Positions 18,740 through 27,976 of a DNA stretch of 40,232 nucleotides are shown one piece after another; position 1 is the stretch's first letter, and the number at the start of each line of letters is the position of its first letter. This DNA comes from an uncultured Chlorobiaceae bacterium (GTDB lineage: Bacteria > Bacteroidota > Chlorobiia > Chlorobiales > Chlorobiaceae). Under the pieces are notes generated by a model. That model had not been told where the DNA came from, made no database searches, and was given only the letters and a program-made list of their open reading frames with translations. The position numbers and the translations under genes are program-made. The stretch spans positions 1-40,232 of the forward strand of contig CAJAJL010000039.1 of the NCBI GenBank assembly GCA_903940125.1, written 5' to 3'.

Positions 18740-19338
18740 GACTGCTGTTCGGCAAGCAGTTTTTCCAGGGCGTCAGGGTAAAGCGTATGCTCACAGGCAA
18801 GCACTCTCGCTGCAAGGCTTTCAGGCGTATCGTCGGAAAGAACCGGGACACGCCGCTGCATCAGAATCCTCCCTTTGTCATACTCCTCATTGACAAGATG
18901 AACCGTCGCCCCGCTCTCCGTTTCACCGGCAGCCAGTACCGCAGTGTGGACATAAATGCCATACATTCCCTTCCCACCGAATTTCGGCAGAAGGGCAGGA
19001 TGGATATTGATAATCCTGTCCGTAAATGCCGTCACGACGGCGTCAGGCACCTTGCGCATATAGCCCGCCAACACAATCATCTCGATCTGCTTTTCCTTGA
19101 GGCATTTGACCATGGCTTCGGAAAATGCATCAAAAGAGCTGAACTGTTTTTCCATCAGATGCGCTGTGTCAATCCCATTTTGGTGGGCGAATTCCATTGC
19201 TCCGCATTGTGAACGGTTGGAGAGGCAAAGCACGATTTTCGCATTCAGCTGTCTTGTTTTCAGCGCATGAAAGATTGCCTGGAAATTACTTCCGGAACCG
19301 GAGCAGAAGATCGCTATGCGGGTTTTGTTGGTAGTCAT
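18736..19338 (-). CDS. purN: Phosphoribosylglycinamide formyltransferase
   Basis: PurN transfers a formyl group from 10-formyltetrahydrofolate to GAR, the third purine step. The protein has 200 residues. SGSGSNFQAI near the start binds phosphate. The catalytic triad is seen in INIHPALLPKFGG (Asn and His) and in the Asp of EEYDKG. It is followed by queE with a four-base overlap. purF and purH are elsewhere in the window, so the purine genes are present but not clustered. Confidence 0.95.
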   Translation of the reverse strand: MTTNKTRIAIFCSGSGSNFQAIFHALKTRQLNAKIVLCLSNRSQCGAMEFAHQNGIDTAHLMEKQFSSFDAFSEAMVKCLKEKQIEMIVLAGYMRKVPDAVVTAFTDRIINIHPALLPKFGGKGMYGIYVHTAVLAAGETESGATVHLVNEEYDKGRILMQRRVPVLSDDTPESLAARVLACEHTLYPDALEKLLAEQQS

Positions 19339-19425
19339 TAAGATACGTTGTTGTTTTTCTTTCCCATAATATGCAATCAGCGACTCTTTTTTTCAAAAAG
19401 GATAACAAGGGTTGATATTGCAGAT

Positions 19426-19463
19426 ATTAATTTTACATTGTATATTTACATTATAAAATTAAT
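19426..19463. promoter_or_regulatory. Palindromic site, probable TetR operator
   Basis: Perfect ten-base arms (ATTAATTTTA at 19426-19435 and its complement at 19454-19463) enclose 18 bases. A smaller palindrome TACATTGTA lies at 19434-19442, with a related TTTACATTATAAA beside it. The site ends 12 bases before the tetR start. This fits autoregulation of the TetR gene and the flavoprotein gene behind it. Confidence 0.5.
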
Positions 19464-19475
19464 CAGCGATTCATC

Positions 19476-20165
19476 ATGGCAAGACCGATAAAAAAAGAGC
19501 AGATACCACATCTTCAGGAGGCGATAAAAGAGACGGCCTGGCGGCTGATTGCTGAGTATGGGGCGCCAGCCCTTTCGCTGCGTGCCATAGCCCGTGCATT
19601 GAACATTACTGCTCCAGCCATTTACAACTACTTTCCGGATCGGGATGCTCTGGTGACCGCCCTTACCATTGATGCTTTTACATCCTTTGGTGATGTTCAG
19701 CTCAAGGCACGCGACAGCTTTCCTGCAACACAGCTCCTTGAGCGTTTTCATGCCATTGGCATTGCTTATCGTTCCTGGGCGCTGAGCTATCCCCAGCGCT
19801 ATCACCTTATCTTTGGCACACCCATTCCCGGCTACCAACAGCAGCAGATGGAAATCATTCCATCGGCAACCCGTTCCATCAGTGCTCTTGTCAGTGTTAT
19901 CGAAGATATCCGTGTTGCCGGTAAGCTGAAAACCGAAAATTTTCCCGTACCAGAGCCGGAGTATGAGGTGCAGCTTTTGACTATGAAAACCTGCACAAGG
20001 AATTATCATGCTTTGTCGCATGGCGTTGCGCTGATTGTCTGGAGTCGTGTGCACGGTTTGGTATCGCTTGAAATTGGCGGTCGTCTTCCACCGTTCGGTG
20101 TGAGTGGCGATGTGCTCTACAACTATGAAATGCAATCAATAGCCAAACAATTTATAAAGGAGTAA
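19476..20165 (+). CDS. TetR family transcriptional regulator
   Basis: This 229-residue protein has an N-terminal TetR DNA-binding domain. The helix-turn-helix is at about 34-53 (SLRAIARALNITAPAIYNYF), the classic TetR_N signature. The C-terminal ligand domain resembles the TetR_C_13-type regulators, but its ligand cannot be read from sequence. The gene sits two bases before the flavoprotein gene, so the pair forms an operon. A large palindrome directly upstream is the likely operator. It probably represses its own operon until a small molecule binds. Confidence 0.88.
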   Translation: MARPIKKEQIPHLQEAIKETAWRLIAEYGAPALSLRAIARALNITAPAIYNYFPDRDALVTALTIDAFTSFGDVQLKARDSFPATQLLERFHAIGIAYRSWALSYPQRYHLIFGTPIPGYQQQQMEIIPSATRSISALVSVIEDIRVAGKLKTENFPVPEPEYEVQLLTMKTCTRNYHALSHGVALIVWSRVHGLVSLEIGGRLPPFGVSGDVLYNYEMQSIAKQFIKE

Positions 20166-20167
20166 CC

Positions 20168-21472
20168 ATGAAAACATTAATTCTTGACGGGTCGCCGGCA
20201 GGTGACAGAATCGGCAGTTTTTCGGCTGCCACCTTGCAGGCAGACCTTGCAAAGTGTGGGTGGTCGTCTGAAGTAGTTGTGCTGCGCGATAAAAATATAG
20301 GCAACTGCATGGGTGATTTTTTGTGCTGGATGAAAAGTCCCGGCAAGTGCTACATGGCTGACGATCATCTGGAGATATCAAGGAAATACCTTGAAAATGA
20401 TCTTGTTATTTTCCTCACGCCGATTACGTTTGGCGGTTACTCTCCGACGCTCAAGAAAATGGTTGATCACATGATTCAGAACACCCTGCCATTTTTTGCG
20501 ACTCACAGCGGGGAGATTCATCATCAGCAACGCTACGAGCGTTATCCCGACGTGATCACTATCGGGTGGCAGCGTGAGCCGGATGCAGAGGCGGCCTCTA
20601 TTTTCCGGCATCTGGCATGGCGAAACTCCATCAACTTCTATGCAAAGGTGCATGCCTGCGGTATCCTCTGCGAGAATCAGGCAGATCGTGATATGGAAGC
20701 ACAGCTCCATAGCTTGCTTGATCAGATTGAACGTCAGGAATCAGATGCAGAGGCCACATTGCCGGTCATCAGCCCTTCATCTGTGACGCCGACTTCACTT
20801 CGTAGTGCATTGCTGCTGGTTGGAAGCCCTCGGATAGAGAAAAGCACCTCATCATCACTTGGCTCATATCTCTTAGAGCAACTGAAAACGCATGGTGTCG
20901 AAAGTGAAACGGTCTATATATACAAGGCTATCAATACCAAAGAGCGGATGGAAGCACTGCGTCAGGCGATTGAAAAGACCGATCTGGTCGTTCTGGCTTT
21001 TCCTCTCTACGTGGACACACTACCGGCTCCGGTTATTTCGGTTCTCCAGGATGTTGTGAAGAACGGTACAGCAAAAACAAAACCGACACGTTTTGCGGCC
21101 ATCGTCAATTGCGGTTTCCCCGAAGCAAGCCAGAACGCCAGCGCAATTGCGGTCTGTGCCGAGTTTGCCCGTGAAGCTGAATTTGAGTGGATGGGTGGAC
21201 TTTCTCTTGGCGCGGGCGAGGGGATGGTTCACGCCCGTCCACTTGCAGAACTTGGTGGACAAGGCGCTCCTCTCAGGCGAGCACTGGAGATAGCAGCAGG
21301 GGAGCTTGTTCTTGGGCAACCCATTTCCGATAATGCACAGAAGTTGCTTGCCAAACCATTGATGCCGGAATGGATGTACAGGTTAGGTGGCACTATTGGC
21401 TGGAAGATGCGGTCAAGAAAGTTCGGTACGCAAAAGCATCTCAAAGCAAGGCCGTACCAGAAAGCGTCATAG
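20168..21472 (+). CDS. Fused tandem flavodoxin-like oxidoreductase
   Basis: This 434-residue protein contains two flavodoxin-like (NAD(P)H-dependent FMN reductase) domains in one chain. The first is at about 1-190 and begins KTLILDGSP. The second is at about 212-400 and begins SALLLVGSP. Each GSP loop would bind the FMN phosphate. The first domain has C47, C53 and C61 in NCMGDFLCWMKSPGKC, a reduced form of the cysteine cluster of iron-sulfur flavoproteins. One cysteine of the usual GC pair is replaced by Asp. A strong ribosome binding site (AAAGGAG) precedes the ATG. The linker at 191-211 is polar. The substrate is unknown. TetR control suggests a redox or xenobiotic role. Confidence 0.8.
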   Translation: MKTLILDGSPAGDRIGSFSAATLQADLAKCGWSSEVVVLRDKNIGNCMGDFLCWMKSPGKCYMADDHLEISRKYLENDLVIFLTPITFGGYSPTLKKMVDHMIQNTLPFFATHSGEIHHQQRYERYPDVITIGWQREPDAEAASIFRHLAWRNSINFYAKVHACGILCENQADRDMEAQLHSLLDQIERQESDAEATLPVISPSSVTPTSLRSALLLVGSPRIEKSTSSSLGSYLLEQLKTHGVESETVYIYKAINTKERMEALRQAIEKTDLVVLAFPLYVDTLPAPVISVLQDVVKNGTAKTKPTRFAAIVNCGFPEASQNASAIAVCAEFAREAEFEWMGGLSLGAGEGMVHARPLAELGGQGAPLRRALEIAAGELVLGQPISDNAQKLLAKPLMPEWMYRLGGTIGWKMRSRKFGTQKHLKARPYQKAS

Positions 21473-21576
21473 GTGTAAGGGGTAAGAGTTGTTCCGCATT
21501 CTTTTCATTTCCATGAAATTATCCGTACCATTTCAGTAACTTTCCTTTAAAGATCACTACGTTTAAGAGCTTGGAT

Positions 21577-21690
21577 ATGGGTATCAAGGAGATCGAAGGA
21601 GAACACCAGGACTTCCCGGGTTATATGGCTCACGGCGCTTCCCGGGGAGAAGCCCTTGCTCATGCAAATGAGGCTCTTCAGCTTTTTTAG
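21577..21690 (+). pseudogene. HicB-type antitoxin remnant
   Basis: A 37-residue frame from ATG 21577 to TAG 21688 reads EHQDFPGYMAHGASRGEALA followed by HANEALQLF. This matches the HicB N-terminal pattern (DFPG, G-x-x-x-EAL-x-A-x-EAL). The DNA-binding C-terminus and any HicA partner are missing. The remnant ends 32 bases before the DUF4160 gene. It is too short to be a working antitoxin. Confidence 0.55.
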
Positions 21691-21721
21691 AGACAGCGTA
21701 CAAATTAATAATGAGGTATGT

Positions 21722-21982
21722 ATGCCATTAATATGTGAGTTTTTAGGAATAAAAATTTATATGTATTGGCAAGAACATAATCCACCACATTTTCATGCTG
21801 AATATAATGGATTACATGCAGAAATAGATATTTATAACTCAGTAATATTTAAAGGTGCTTTACCTCTAAAACAATTAAAGTTGGTACTTGCTTGGTGTGA
21901 ATTACATAGAGAAGAGCTAATAATGAATTGGCATAAAGCAGAAAATCATGGAAAATTGATAAAAATAAAACCATTACAATAA
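21722..21982 (+). CDS. DUF4160 domain protein
   Basis: This 86-residue protein starts at ATG 21722 (MPLICEFLGIKIYMYWQEHN). The segment HNPPHFHAEY and the end LVLAWCELHREELIMNWHKA are the hallmarks of DUF4160. The family's activity is unknown to me. Genes of this type commonly sit next to DUF2442 genes, as here, and are suspected to be toxin-antitoxin-like. The coding sequence is much richer in A and T than its neighbours, which suggests recent transfer. The DUF2442 gene follows after eight bases. Confidence 0.85.
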   Translation: MPLICEFLGIKIYMYWQEHNPPHFHAEYNGLHAEIDIYNSVIFKGALPLKQLKLVLAWCELHREELIMNWHKAENHGKLIKIKPLQ

Positions 21983-21990
21983 GGTGTGAT

Positions 21991-22278
21991 ATGATGAATA
22001 CAATTATTCAGGTATTGCCTGCCGATGATTACAAAGTGTATCTTTACTTTGTAAATGGTGAAGTCAGATTGTTTGATGCAAAAGAAATAGTAGGAAAAGG
22101 TGTTTTCAGGATATTAAAGGATAAAATAATATTTGTTGAGAGATGTACTGTTTTGAATAATACATTGGCATGGGATGTCAAGGGTAATTTTGATCCTTAT
22201 GAATGTTTGGATCTTGATCCTGAGGTGCTTTATGAAAAATCAATTAAAGTGGATGACCCATTAATTAAATATGCATAA
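21991..22278 (+). CDS. DUF2442 domain protein
   Basis: This 95-residue protein begins MMNTIIQVLPADDYKVYLYF. The middle (NGEVRLFDAKEIVGKGVFRILKD) and the end (LAWDVKGNFDPYECLDLDPE) are typical of DUF2442. It is the partner of the DUF4160 gene, with the same AT-rich codon use and an eight-base spacing. A GGTGTGATATG sequence precedes the start. No function is established. A second DUF2442 remnant, of a different subtype, is at 26747-26887. Confidence 0.85.
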   Translation: MMNTIIQVLPADDYKVYLYFVNGEVRLFDAKEIVGKGVFRILKDKIIFVERCTVLNNTLAWDVKGNFDPYECLDLDPEVLYEKSIKVDDPLIKYA

Positions 22279-22320
22279 TCAAGCTGGGCCACATAATAAG
22301 TGCGGATTACGACAAGTAAC

Positions 22321-23265
22321 ATGGACTACAGAACTCAATCCAACTGGCGGGAAATCCAGGCCTTTCTTCCAAAAGAATTTCAGCTTGATCGGGCTCATGA
22401 ACCCTCTGAAGAGTGGTGGCAATGGCGGGGACATCAGATTCACCTTGACTGTTTTCGCAATCCCAGTGCCAGCGTAAAAGTGATTTTGTTTCACGGAGTC
22501 GGCACCAACGGGCGGCAAATGTCAACCATTCTGGGCGGCCCCCTGTTCGGGCGCGGATTTGAAACCATTGCCATCGACATGCCCGAGTATGGCATGACCC
22601 GGGTAGCACCGAGTGTACTCGTGACCTACGACGATTGGGTTCAGGCCGGCAGTGACCTCATTGATGTAGAACTTGCAAAAGATCAGCGTCCCATCGTGCT
22701 CTACGGTCTCAGTGCTGGCGGAATGCTGGCCTATCATACTTCGGCACTCAGCAAAAAAGTCAAAGGCATTGTGGGCATGACCTTTCTCGACCAGCAAGTA
22801 CAGCAGGTTCGCGATGAAACGGCGTTGAATTTTCTCATGAGCCGTATCGGAGTCCCATTAACTCACTTGGCAGCCAACACGCCACTGGCAGCACTTCGGA
22901 TGCCGATGAGTCTGGCCAGCAAAATGTCGGCGCTGGTCAACAATAAAGCCGCACTCAAGGCTTGTTTGAAAGACAGGACGTCGGCGGGCAAATGGGTTAC
23001 CATGAAGTTTCTCAGCTCGCTCACCACCTACAAACCGGTAGTTGAACCCGAAGCATTTGCTGTTTGTCCGATTTTACTGACCCAGCCGGAAAAAGATAGC
23101 TGGACACCCCTGCATCTCAGTGAAATGTTTCTCAAACGAATTAATCGCGTACCAAAAAAAGTGGTAATGCTTGAAAATGCTGGCCACTATCCGCTTGAGC
23201 AACCAGGATTGAAGCAGATGTGCGATGCTGTGGTTGACTTCATCAATGCATGCCGTCTCACATAA
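22321..23265 (+). CDS. Alpha/beta hydrolase
   Basis: This 314-residue enzyme is of the alpha/beta hydrolase fold. The oxyanion-region HGVG is at 58-61 and the nucleophile elbow GLSAGG at 129-134 (Ser131). The likely Asp259 lies in PEKDSW and His289 in NAGHYPLEQPG. I use ATG 22321, although a GTG at 22300 is also in frame. No signal peptide is seen. Its GC content returns to the level of the core genes after the AT-rich DUF pair. The substrate is not evident; esterase or lipase-like activity is likely. Confidence 0.85.
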   Translation: MDYRTQSNWREIQAFLPKEFQLDRAHEPSEEWWQWRGHQIHLDCFRNPSASVKVILFHGVGTNGRQMSTILGGPLFGRGFETIAIDMPEYGMTRVAPSVLVTYDDWVQAGSDLIDVELAKDQRPIVLYGLSAGGMLAYHTSALSKKVKGIVGMTFLDQQVQQVRDETALNFLMSRIGVPLTHLAANTPLAALRMPMSLASKMSALVNNKAALKACLKDRTSAGKWVTMKFLSSLTTYKPVVEPEAFAVCPILLTQPEKDSWTPLHLSEMFLKRINRVPKKVVMLENAGHYPLEQPGLKQMCDAVVDFINACRLT

Positions 23266-23348
23266 TCGAACCCCGAATAGCCTCTGCAGCAATGCGTCGT
23301 TGTTTGTTTTGGTGTAATTATTTTGATAAACTTTTTCAGGAGGAAAAG

Positions 23349-23957
23349 ATGAAAATCGAAGAGCTCATCATCGCGGTACAAGGCGTCCTGGGTATCACCG
23401 CAGACGGTAAGGCTGGTCCAGAAACATGGGCTGCTATCTACAAGCACATCGTGACTCCTACTCTCAATTCCACATCACCAGCACCTGTCATAGCACCGGT
23501 AGATGCCCGAAGTGAAAAAGTTATTGCAACGCTGCTGCCCGAGGTACAGCCAATAGCGCGCGCTCTTGTCCAGAAAGCAGCTCAGAATGACATATGCATA
23601 AAGATAATAAGTGGCTTCAGGACATATGAAGAGCAAGACGCACTCTATGCCCAGGGCCGAACTGCACCGGGAAAAATTGTAACCAAAGCGAAAGCAGGAT
23701 ACTCTAATCACAACTTTGGTATCGCATTCGATGTGGGGGTTTTTGAGGGAAACAACTATCTCGACGATTCACCTAAATACAAGGCTGCAGGCGTCCTCGG
23801 TATGGACTTGGGTCTAGAGTGGGGCGGAAACTGGACAACAATCAGCGATCAACCCCATTTCGAACTTCGCCCCCATTGGGCATCTGACATGACTGAATCG
23901 GAAATGCTCGCCGCGTTGAGAACTCGTGTGGCTGGCGACTTGCCAATTTATGCGTAG
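23349..23957 (+). CDS. M15 peptidase, endolysin-like
   Basis: This 202-residue protein joins an N-terminal peptidoglycan-binding-like segment (GITADGKAGPETWAAI, 15-30) to an M15 peptidase domain. The zinc ligands H121 (SNHNFGIAFD), D128 and H170 (QPHFEL) are all present, and SGFR and LYAQGR are typical. It resembles phage L-alanyl-D-glutamate endopeptidases more than secreted VanY enzymes, because no signal peptide or membrane helix is visible. ATG 23349 follows a strong AGGAGG site. No holin or other phage gene is near, so it may be a leftover lysis gene. A terminator follows. Confidence 0.85.
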   Translation: MKIEELIIAVQGVLGITADGKAGPETWAAIYKHIVTPTLNSTSPAPVIAPVDARSEKVIATLLPEVQPIARALVQKAAQNDICIKIISGFRTYEEQDALYAQGRTAPGKIVTKAKAGYSNHNFGIAFDVGVFEGNNYLDDSPKYKAAGVLGMDLGLEWGGNWTTISDQPHFELRPHWASDMTESEMLAALRTRVAGDLPIYA

Positions 23958-23998
23958 ACCGCTATTTTGCTTAGACGCTATGCGTGTTATATGCTGAT

Positions 23999-24038
23999 CC
24001 CCATATCAGAGCACCCTCTGATAATTGGGGATTTTTTT
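23999..24038 (+). terminator. Rho-independent terminator
   Basis: The arms CCCCATATCAGAG and CTCTGATAATTGGGG pair around CACC, with a small bulge, and are followed by a run of seven Ts (24032-24038). It separates the M15 peptidase gene from purH. Confidence 0.85.
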
Positions 24039-24093
24039 CTTACCTTTCCGCTTCACTAAAAGCAAGCACAACCGAAAAATAAACTTTCTGCAC

Positions 24094-25668
24094 ATGTCTG
24101 ATCCTGTTATCAAGCGGGCCCTGGTCTCTGTATCTGATAAAACCGGTATTGTTGATTTCTGCGGGGAACTCTCTCGCCTCGGTGTAGAAATTTTTTCAAC
24201 CGGCGGAACCCTGAAAACGCTTCAGGATGCCGGAATTGCCGCATCTTCTATATCAACAATCACCGGATTCCCGGAAATCATGGATGGACGGGTAAAAACC
24301 CTGCATCCCAAAATACACGGCGGCCTTCTTGCTGTTCGGGAGAATCTTGACCATTGCAGCCAGGCAAAGGAGAACGGTATTGATTTTATTGATCTGGTTG
24401 TTGTTAATCTCTACCCCTTCGAAGCAACAGTGGCAAAGCCCGATGTAACCTTCGAAGATGCCATAGAAAATATTGATATTGGTGGCCCCTCTATGCTCCG
24501 CAGTGCAGCCAAGAACAACGAATCGGTAACAGTTGTCACCGACAGCGCAGACTACGGGCTTGTTCTGCAGGAGATGAAGGAGAATAATGGTGCAACCAGA
24601 CGGGCAACACGCCTTCAGCTTGCACTGAAAGTTTTTGAACTCACCTCCCGCTATGATCGAGCTATTGCGTCTTACCTGTCTGGTGCTGTCCGGGGAACAC
24701 AACAGGCTGCAGCTGCGATGACCGTAACGCTTGAAAGGGAACTCGATATGCGTTACGGTGAAAACCCGCATCAGAGTGCCGGATTATATCGCCTTACCGA
24801 TGAAAATGGATCGCGCTCTTTTGGCGACTTTTTTGAGAAACTGCATGGCAAAGAGCTCTCCTATAACAATATGCTCGATATTGCCGCTGCAACAGCATTG
24901 ATCGAGGAGTTCCGCGGTGAAGAGCCGACAGTGGTTATCATCAAGCACACCAACCCGTGCGGTGTTGCCCAGGCCCCGACGCTGGTCGAGGCGTATCGCA
25001 GGGCATTTTCAACCGATACCCAGGCTCCTTTTGGTGGAATTATCGTCTTTAACCGTCCTCTTGATCTGGAAACGGCCAAGGCAGTCAATGAAATCTTTAC
25101 CGAAATTCTTATCGCTCCGGCTTTTGAGGATGGTGTACTCGATTTGCTTGTCAAGAAAAAAGACCGTCGGCTTGTACAGCAGAACCATGCCTTGCCGAAA
25201 AGGGGCTGGGATTTCAAATCCACACCATTCGGGATGCTCGTTCAGGAACGTGACTGCAAAACAGTTGCAAAAGAGGATTTGACCATCGTAACCAAACGGC
25301 AGCCTACTGAAGAGGAAGTTGCAGACCTGATGTTTGCCTGGAAGATCTGCAAGCACATCAAGTCAAACACCATTCTCTATGTTAAAAACCGTCAGACTTT
25401 CGGTGTCGGAGCCGGTCAGATGTCGCGTGTTGACTCTTCAAAAATCGCACGCTGGAAAGCCTCTGAAGTCGGACTTGACCTGCACGGATCCGTTGTCGCT
25501 TCAGACGCATTTTTCCCGTTTGCCGACGGCCTTCTCGCGGCAGCTGAAGCTGGAGTCACTGCAGTTATACAGCCAGGAGGTTCAATCAGGGATAATGAGG
25601 TGATCGAAGCAGCCGATGCCAACAATCTTGCCATGCTCTTTACCGGCATGCGGCATTTCAAACACTGA
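24094..25668 (+). CDS. purH: AICAR transformylase / IMP cyclohydrolase
   Basis: This bifunctional enzyme carries out the last two steps of IMP synthesis. I use ATG 24094 ([15 protein letters not shown]), since the upstream start at 24025 lies inside the terminator T-run. There are 524 residues. The N-terminal IMP cyclohydrolase (MGS-like) part has [16 protein letters not shown] and GGLLAVR. The transformylase part has [10 protein letters not shown] and the catalytic KHTNPCG. The C-terminus IQPGGSIRD and the end MRHFKH are normal. The stop codon lies in the left arm of the following inverted repeat. Confidence 0.97.
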   Translation: MSDPVIKRALVSVSDKTGIVDFCGELSRLGVEIFSTGGTLKTLQDAGIAASSISTITGFPEIMDGRVKTLHPKIHGGLLAVRENLDHCSQAKENGIDFIDLVVVNLYPFEATVAKPDVTFEDAIENIDIGGPSMLRSAAKNNESVTVVTDSADYGLVLQEMKENNGATRRATRLQLALKVFELTSRYDRAIASYLSGAVRGTQQAAAAMTVTLERELDMRYGENPHQSAGLYRLTDENGSRSFGDFFEKLHGKELSYNNMLDIAAATALIEEFRGEEPTVVIIKHTNPCGVAQAPTLVEAYRRAFSTDTQAPFGGIIVFNRPLDLETAKAVNEIFTEILIAPAFEDGVLDLLVKKKDRRLVQQNHALPKRGWDFKSTPFGMLVQERDCKTVAKEDLTIVTKRQPTEEEVADLMFAWKICKHIKSNTILYVKNRQTFGVGAGQMSRVDSSKIARWKASEVGLDLHGSVVASDAFFPFADGLLAAAEAGVTAVIQPGGSIRDNEVIEAADANNLAMLFTGMRHFKH

Positions 25669-25702
25669 TTTTGATGTTTTCAAGCTGTTAACATCAAAAT
25701 CA
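25666..25702. terminator. Inverted repeat over the purH stop, likely bidirectional terminator
   Basis: Perfect 13-base arms (TGATTTTGATGTT at 25666-25678 and its complement at 25690-25702) enclose 11 bases. A T-rich stretch follows within 20 bases. It sits between convergent genes, purH and the 65-residue gene. The stem is AT-rich, so its strength as a terminator is uncertain. Confidence 0.55.
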
Positions 25703-25712
25703 TAAGGTTTCG

Positions 25713-25910
25713 TTATTTTTTAACTGGTAAAGGCCACTTTACCGGTTCGCTGCTGCGTTTTGGGGAAACTGTGGCAGCTTTTTTTACCGGAGTTGACGTC
25801 ATTTCCTTTTCAATATCATCGGCCAACGTTTTGTAAAATAAGTTCATACCCTTTTCATAAGCCCAGTTGAGCATTTTAGCAACTTTTGGTTCTGTCGGTT
25901 CAATAGCCAT
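25713..25910 (-). CDS. Hypothetical 65-residue protein
   Basis: I do not recognise this protein. Its first 43 residues are a likely amphipathic helix region (PKVAKMLNWAYEKGMNLFYK, then TLADDIEKEM). The end is basic and rich in Pro and Val with repeated PVK motifs (PVKKAA, EPVKWP, PVKK). It stands alone, convergent with purH and divergent from the pRiA4b-like gene. The start at 25910 follows an AT-rich leader. Real coding is likely from the balanced composition but not certain. Confidence 0.5.
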   Translation of the reverse strand: MAIEPTEPKVAKMLNWAYEKGMNLFYKTLADDIEKEMTSTPVKKAATVSPKRSSEPVKWPLPVKK

Positions 25911-26060
25911 GATTTTTTAATTTAAATTTATCCATATTTTTACTTCGTCTTCCGTTTTTCAACGCATCTCATTTTTTTTCACGGCATGAGCGAACCACAT
26001 CAAGAGGAAGTATAGGTTAAAAATCACTGATTATTTAACATTTTAACAGAGGCAACAAAT

Positions 26061-26639
26061 ATGAGCGCCAAAAAGCCACAATCCATCTTTCAGTTGAAGG
26101 TCACCCTTAGCGGTTCAAAGCCACCGATCTGGCGGCGCATCTTGGTACCGGACAATATTACGCTCGGACGTCTCCATGTTGTCCTGCAACTGGTTATGGG
26201 ATGGTCAGACAGTCATCTCCATCAATTTGCCGCCAAAGGTGAGCTCTATAGTATAATAGACAAGGATGAAGACGACAATTTGTTTGGAAACAATGTCAAT
26301 GATGAAAACAAGGTAAGCTTATCCAGCCTGTTGGTGTCAGAACACGATTTCATGATCTACGATTATGATTTTGGAGATAGCTGGGAACACCATATAACTC
26401 TCGAAAAAATCCTTCCTTTTGACAGTTCAATAAAACTACCGATTTGTCTCACAGGCAAAAGGGCTTGTCCTCCCGAAGATTGTGGTGGTGTATGGGGTTA
26501 TCATGATTTGCTGGAGATTCTGGCCGATAAGTCTCATCCCGACTATGAAGATACCATGGAGTGGCTGGACGAAGATTTTGAACCTGAAACTTTCAATAAG
26601 ACCAAGGTAAACGCTCTGCTGTTAAAATACTGTAAATAA
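26061..26639 (+). CDS. Plasmid pRiA4b ORF-3 family protein
   Basis: This 192-residue protein belongs to the pRiA4b ORF-3-like family. Diagnostic parts are KVTLSGSKPPIWRRILVPD at the start, LHVVLQLVMGWSDSHLHQF, YDYDFGDSWEHHI and CPPEDCGGVWGY. The family is common on plasmids and in mobile regions, and its molecular role is not known to me. Length is normal and all landmarks are kept, so the gene looks intact. It marks the left end of the accessory island. An AGAGGCAAC stretch before the ATG is a weak ribosome site. Confidence 0.88.
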   Translation: MSAKKPQSIFQLKVTLSGSKPPIWRRILVPDNITLGRLHVVLQLVMGWSDSHLHQFAAKGELYSIIDKDEDDNLFGNNVNDENKVSLSSLLVSEHDFMIYDYDFGDSWEHHITLEKILPFDSSIKLPICLTGKRACPPEDCGGVWGYHDLLEILADKSHPDYEDTMEWLDEDFEPETFNKTKVNALLLKYCK

Positions 26640-26746
26640 TTGTTTTGCAATATCTTGCGGTTCAGGCTTTCTCAAGCATGGCGTGCATGGAAAAGACATT
26701 CGACACTATGGCATCCTGACCTGTCTATGCAGCGCTTTCTGTCGCA

Positions 26747-26887
26747 TTATACCCCAATCAATCGCGGAAACCACGTATAGGGGATAGAGAGAATGCGCCC
26801 ATCCTTGAGTTCTACATCAAAGCGATGCTCACCATCATTCCATACCTCTTCGATTCTTTTTGAAATGCCGGTGAAACATGAGGTTAT
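26747..26887 (-). pseudogene. DUF2442 remnant
   Basis: A minus-strand frame with no start codon reads ISKRIEEVWNDGEHRFDVEL, then KDGRILSIPYTWFPRLIGV and a stop. The DGR-x-LS-x-P-x-x-WFPRL pattern is the core of a DUF2442 protein of the subtype with a WFPRL/WYPRL motif. The N-terminus meets a stop at 26888-26890 and the C-terminal half is lost. It differs in subtype from the complete DUF2442 gene at 21991. Confidence 0.65.
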
Positions 26888-26990
26888 TCATGTTTTTTCC
26901 CTTGCACTATCGCTTTGTTGATGGATATTGGTAGTGAATTCAGTAATATTACGTATAATTGAAACAAAAAACACTTTTTTTGTTTATAGC

Positions 26991-27203
26991 ATGAAAGAAA
27001 AAACTATGCCCGTCTGGTTAAAGAAAGCCGCAAATATATTTTCTATTTTCGAGATTCCCCGTGTTCCGCAGCATGGAGAAAAGCAGAAATCCAAGTATCG
27101 TAGAGAAGTGGTAAGGCAGACATCGGATGGTAATGTCTTTTTACACCTTGGCTCTTACCTTACTGAAGAGGATATTGATCGGTTGAAAAAAACGACATTA
27201 TGA
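26991..27203 (+). CDS. Hypothetical 70-residue protein
   Basis: The frame is open from 26928, but I start it at ATG 26991 (MKEKTMPVWLKKAANIFSIF). A further ATG at 27006 is possible. The end (NVFLHLGSYLTEEDIDRLKK) looks like a short helical tail, as in many small antitoxin-like proteins. I do not recognise the family. No partner gene is adjacent, and no ribosome site is obvious. The sequence is AT-rich at its 5' end. Confidence 0.45.
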   Translation: MKEKTMPVWLKKAANIFSIFEIPRVPQHGEKQKSKYRREVVRQTSDGNVFLHLGSYLTEEDIDRLKKTTL

Positions 27204-27313
27204 TCAATACCCATAACAGGGGAATGGAAGAGCTGGTTGTTAGACAGGATTTGTCATTGATGGATAGTTACCCCGCTGTGCGTGAACCGGGTGTGGCATT
27301 CCAATAACCTCAG

Positions 27314-27940
<627 letters not shown>

Positions 27941-27976
27941 TAATTCTGTTGGTAGTGGAGGAGGTTAGGGTTTTAT

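Noticed and set aside
19446-20135. A 229-codon minus-strand frame opposite tetR
   Set aside because: It mirrors the TetR coding frame almost exactly and shows no family features. The TetR helix-turn-helix on the plus strand is clear.
23349-23957. A prophage around the M15 peptidase
   Set aside because: No capsid, tail, integrase, holin or attachment site is visible on either side.
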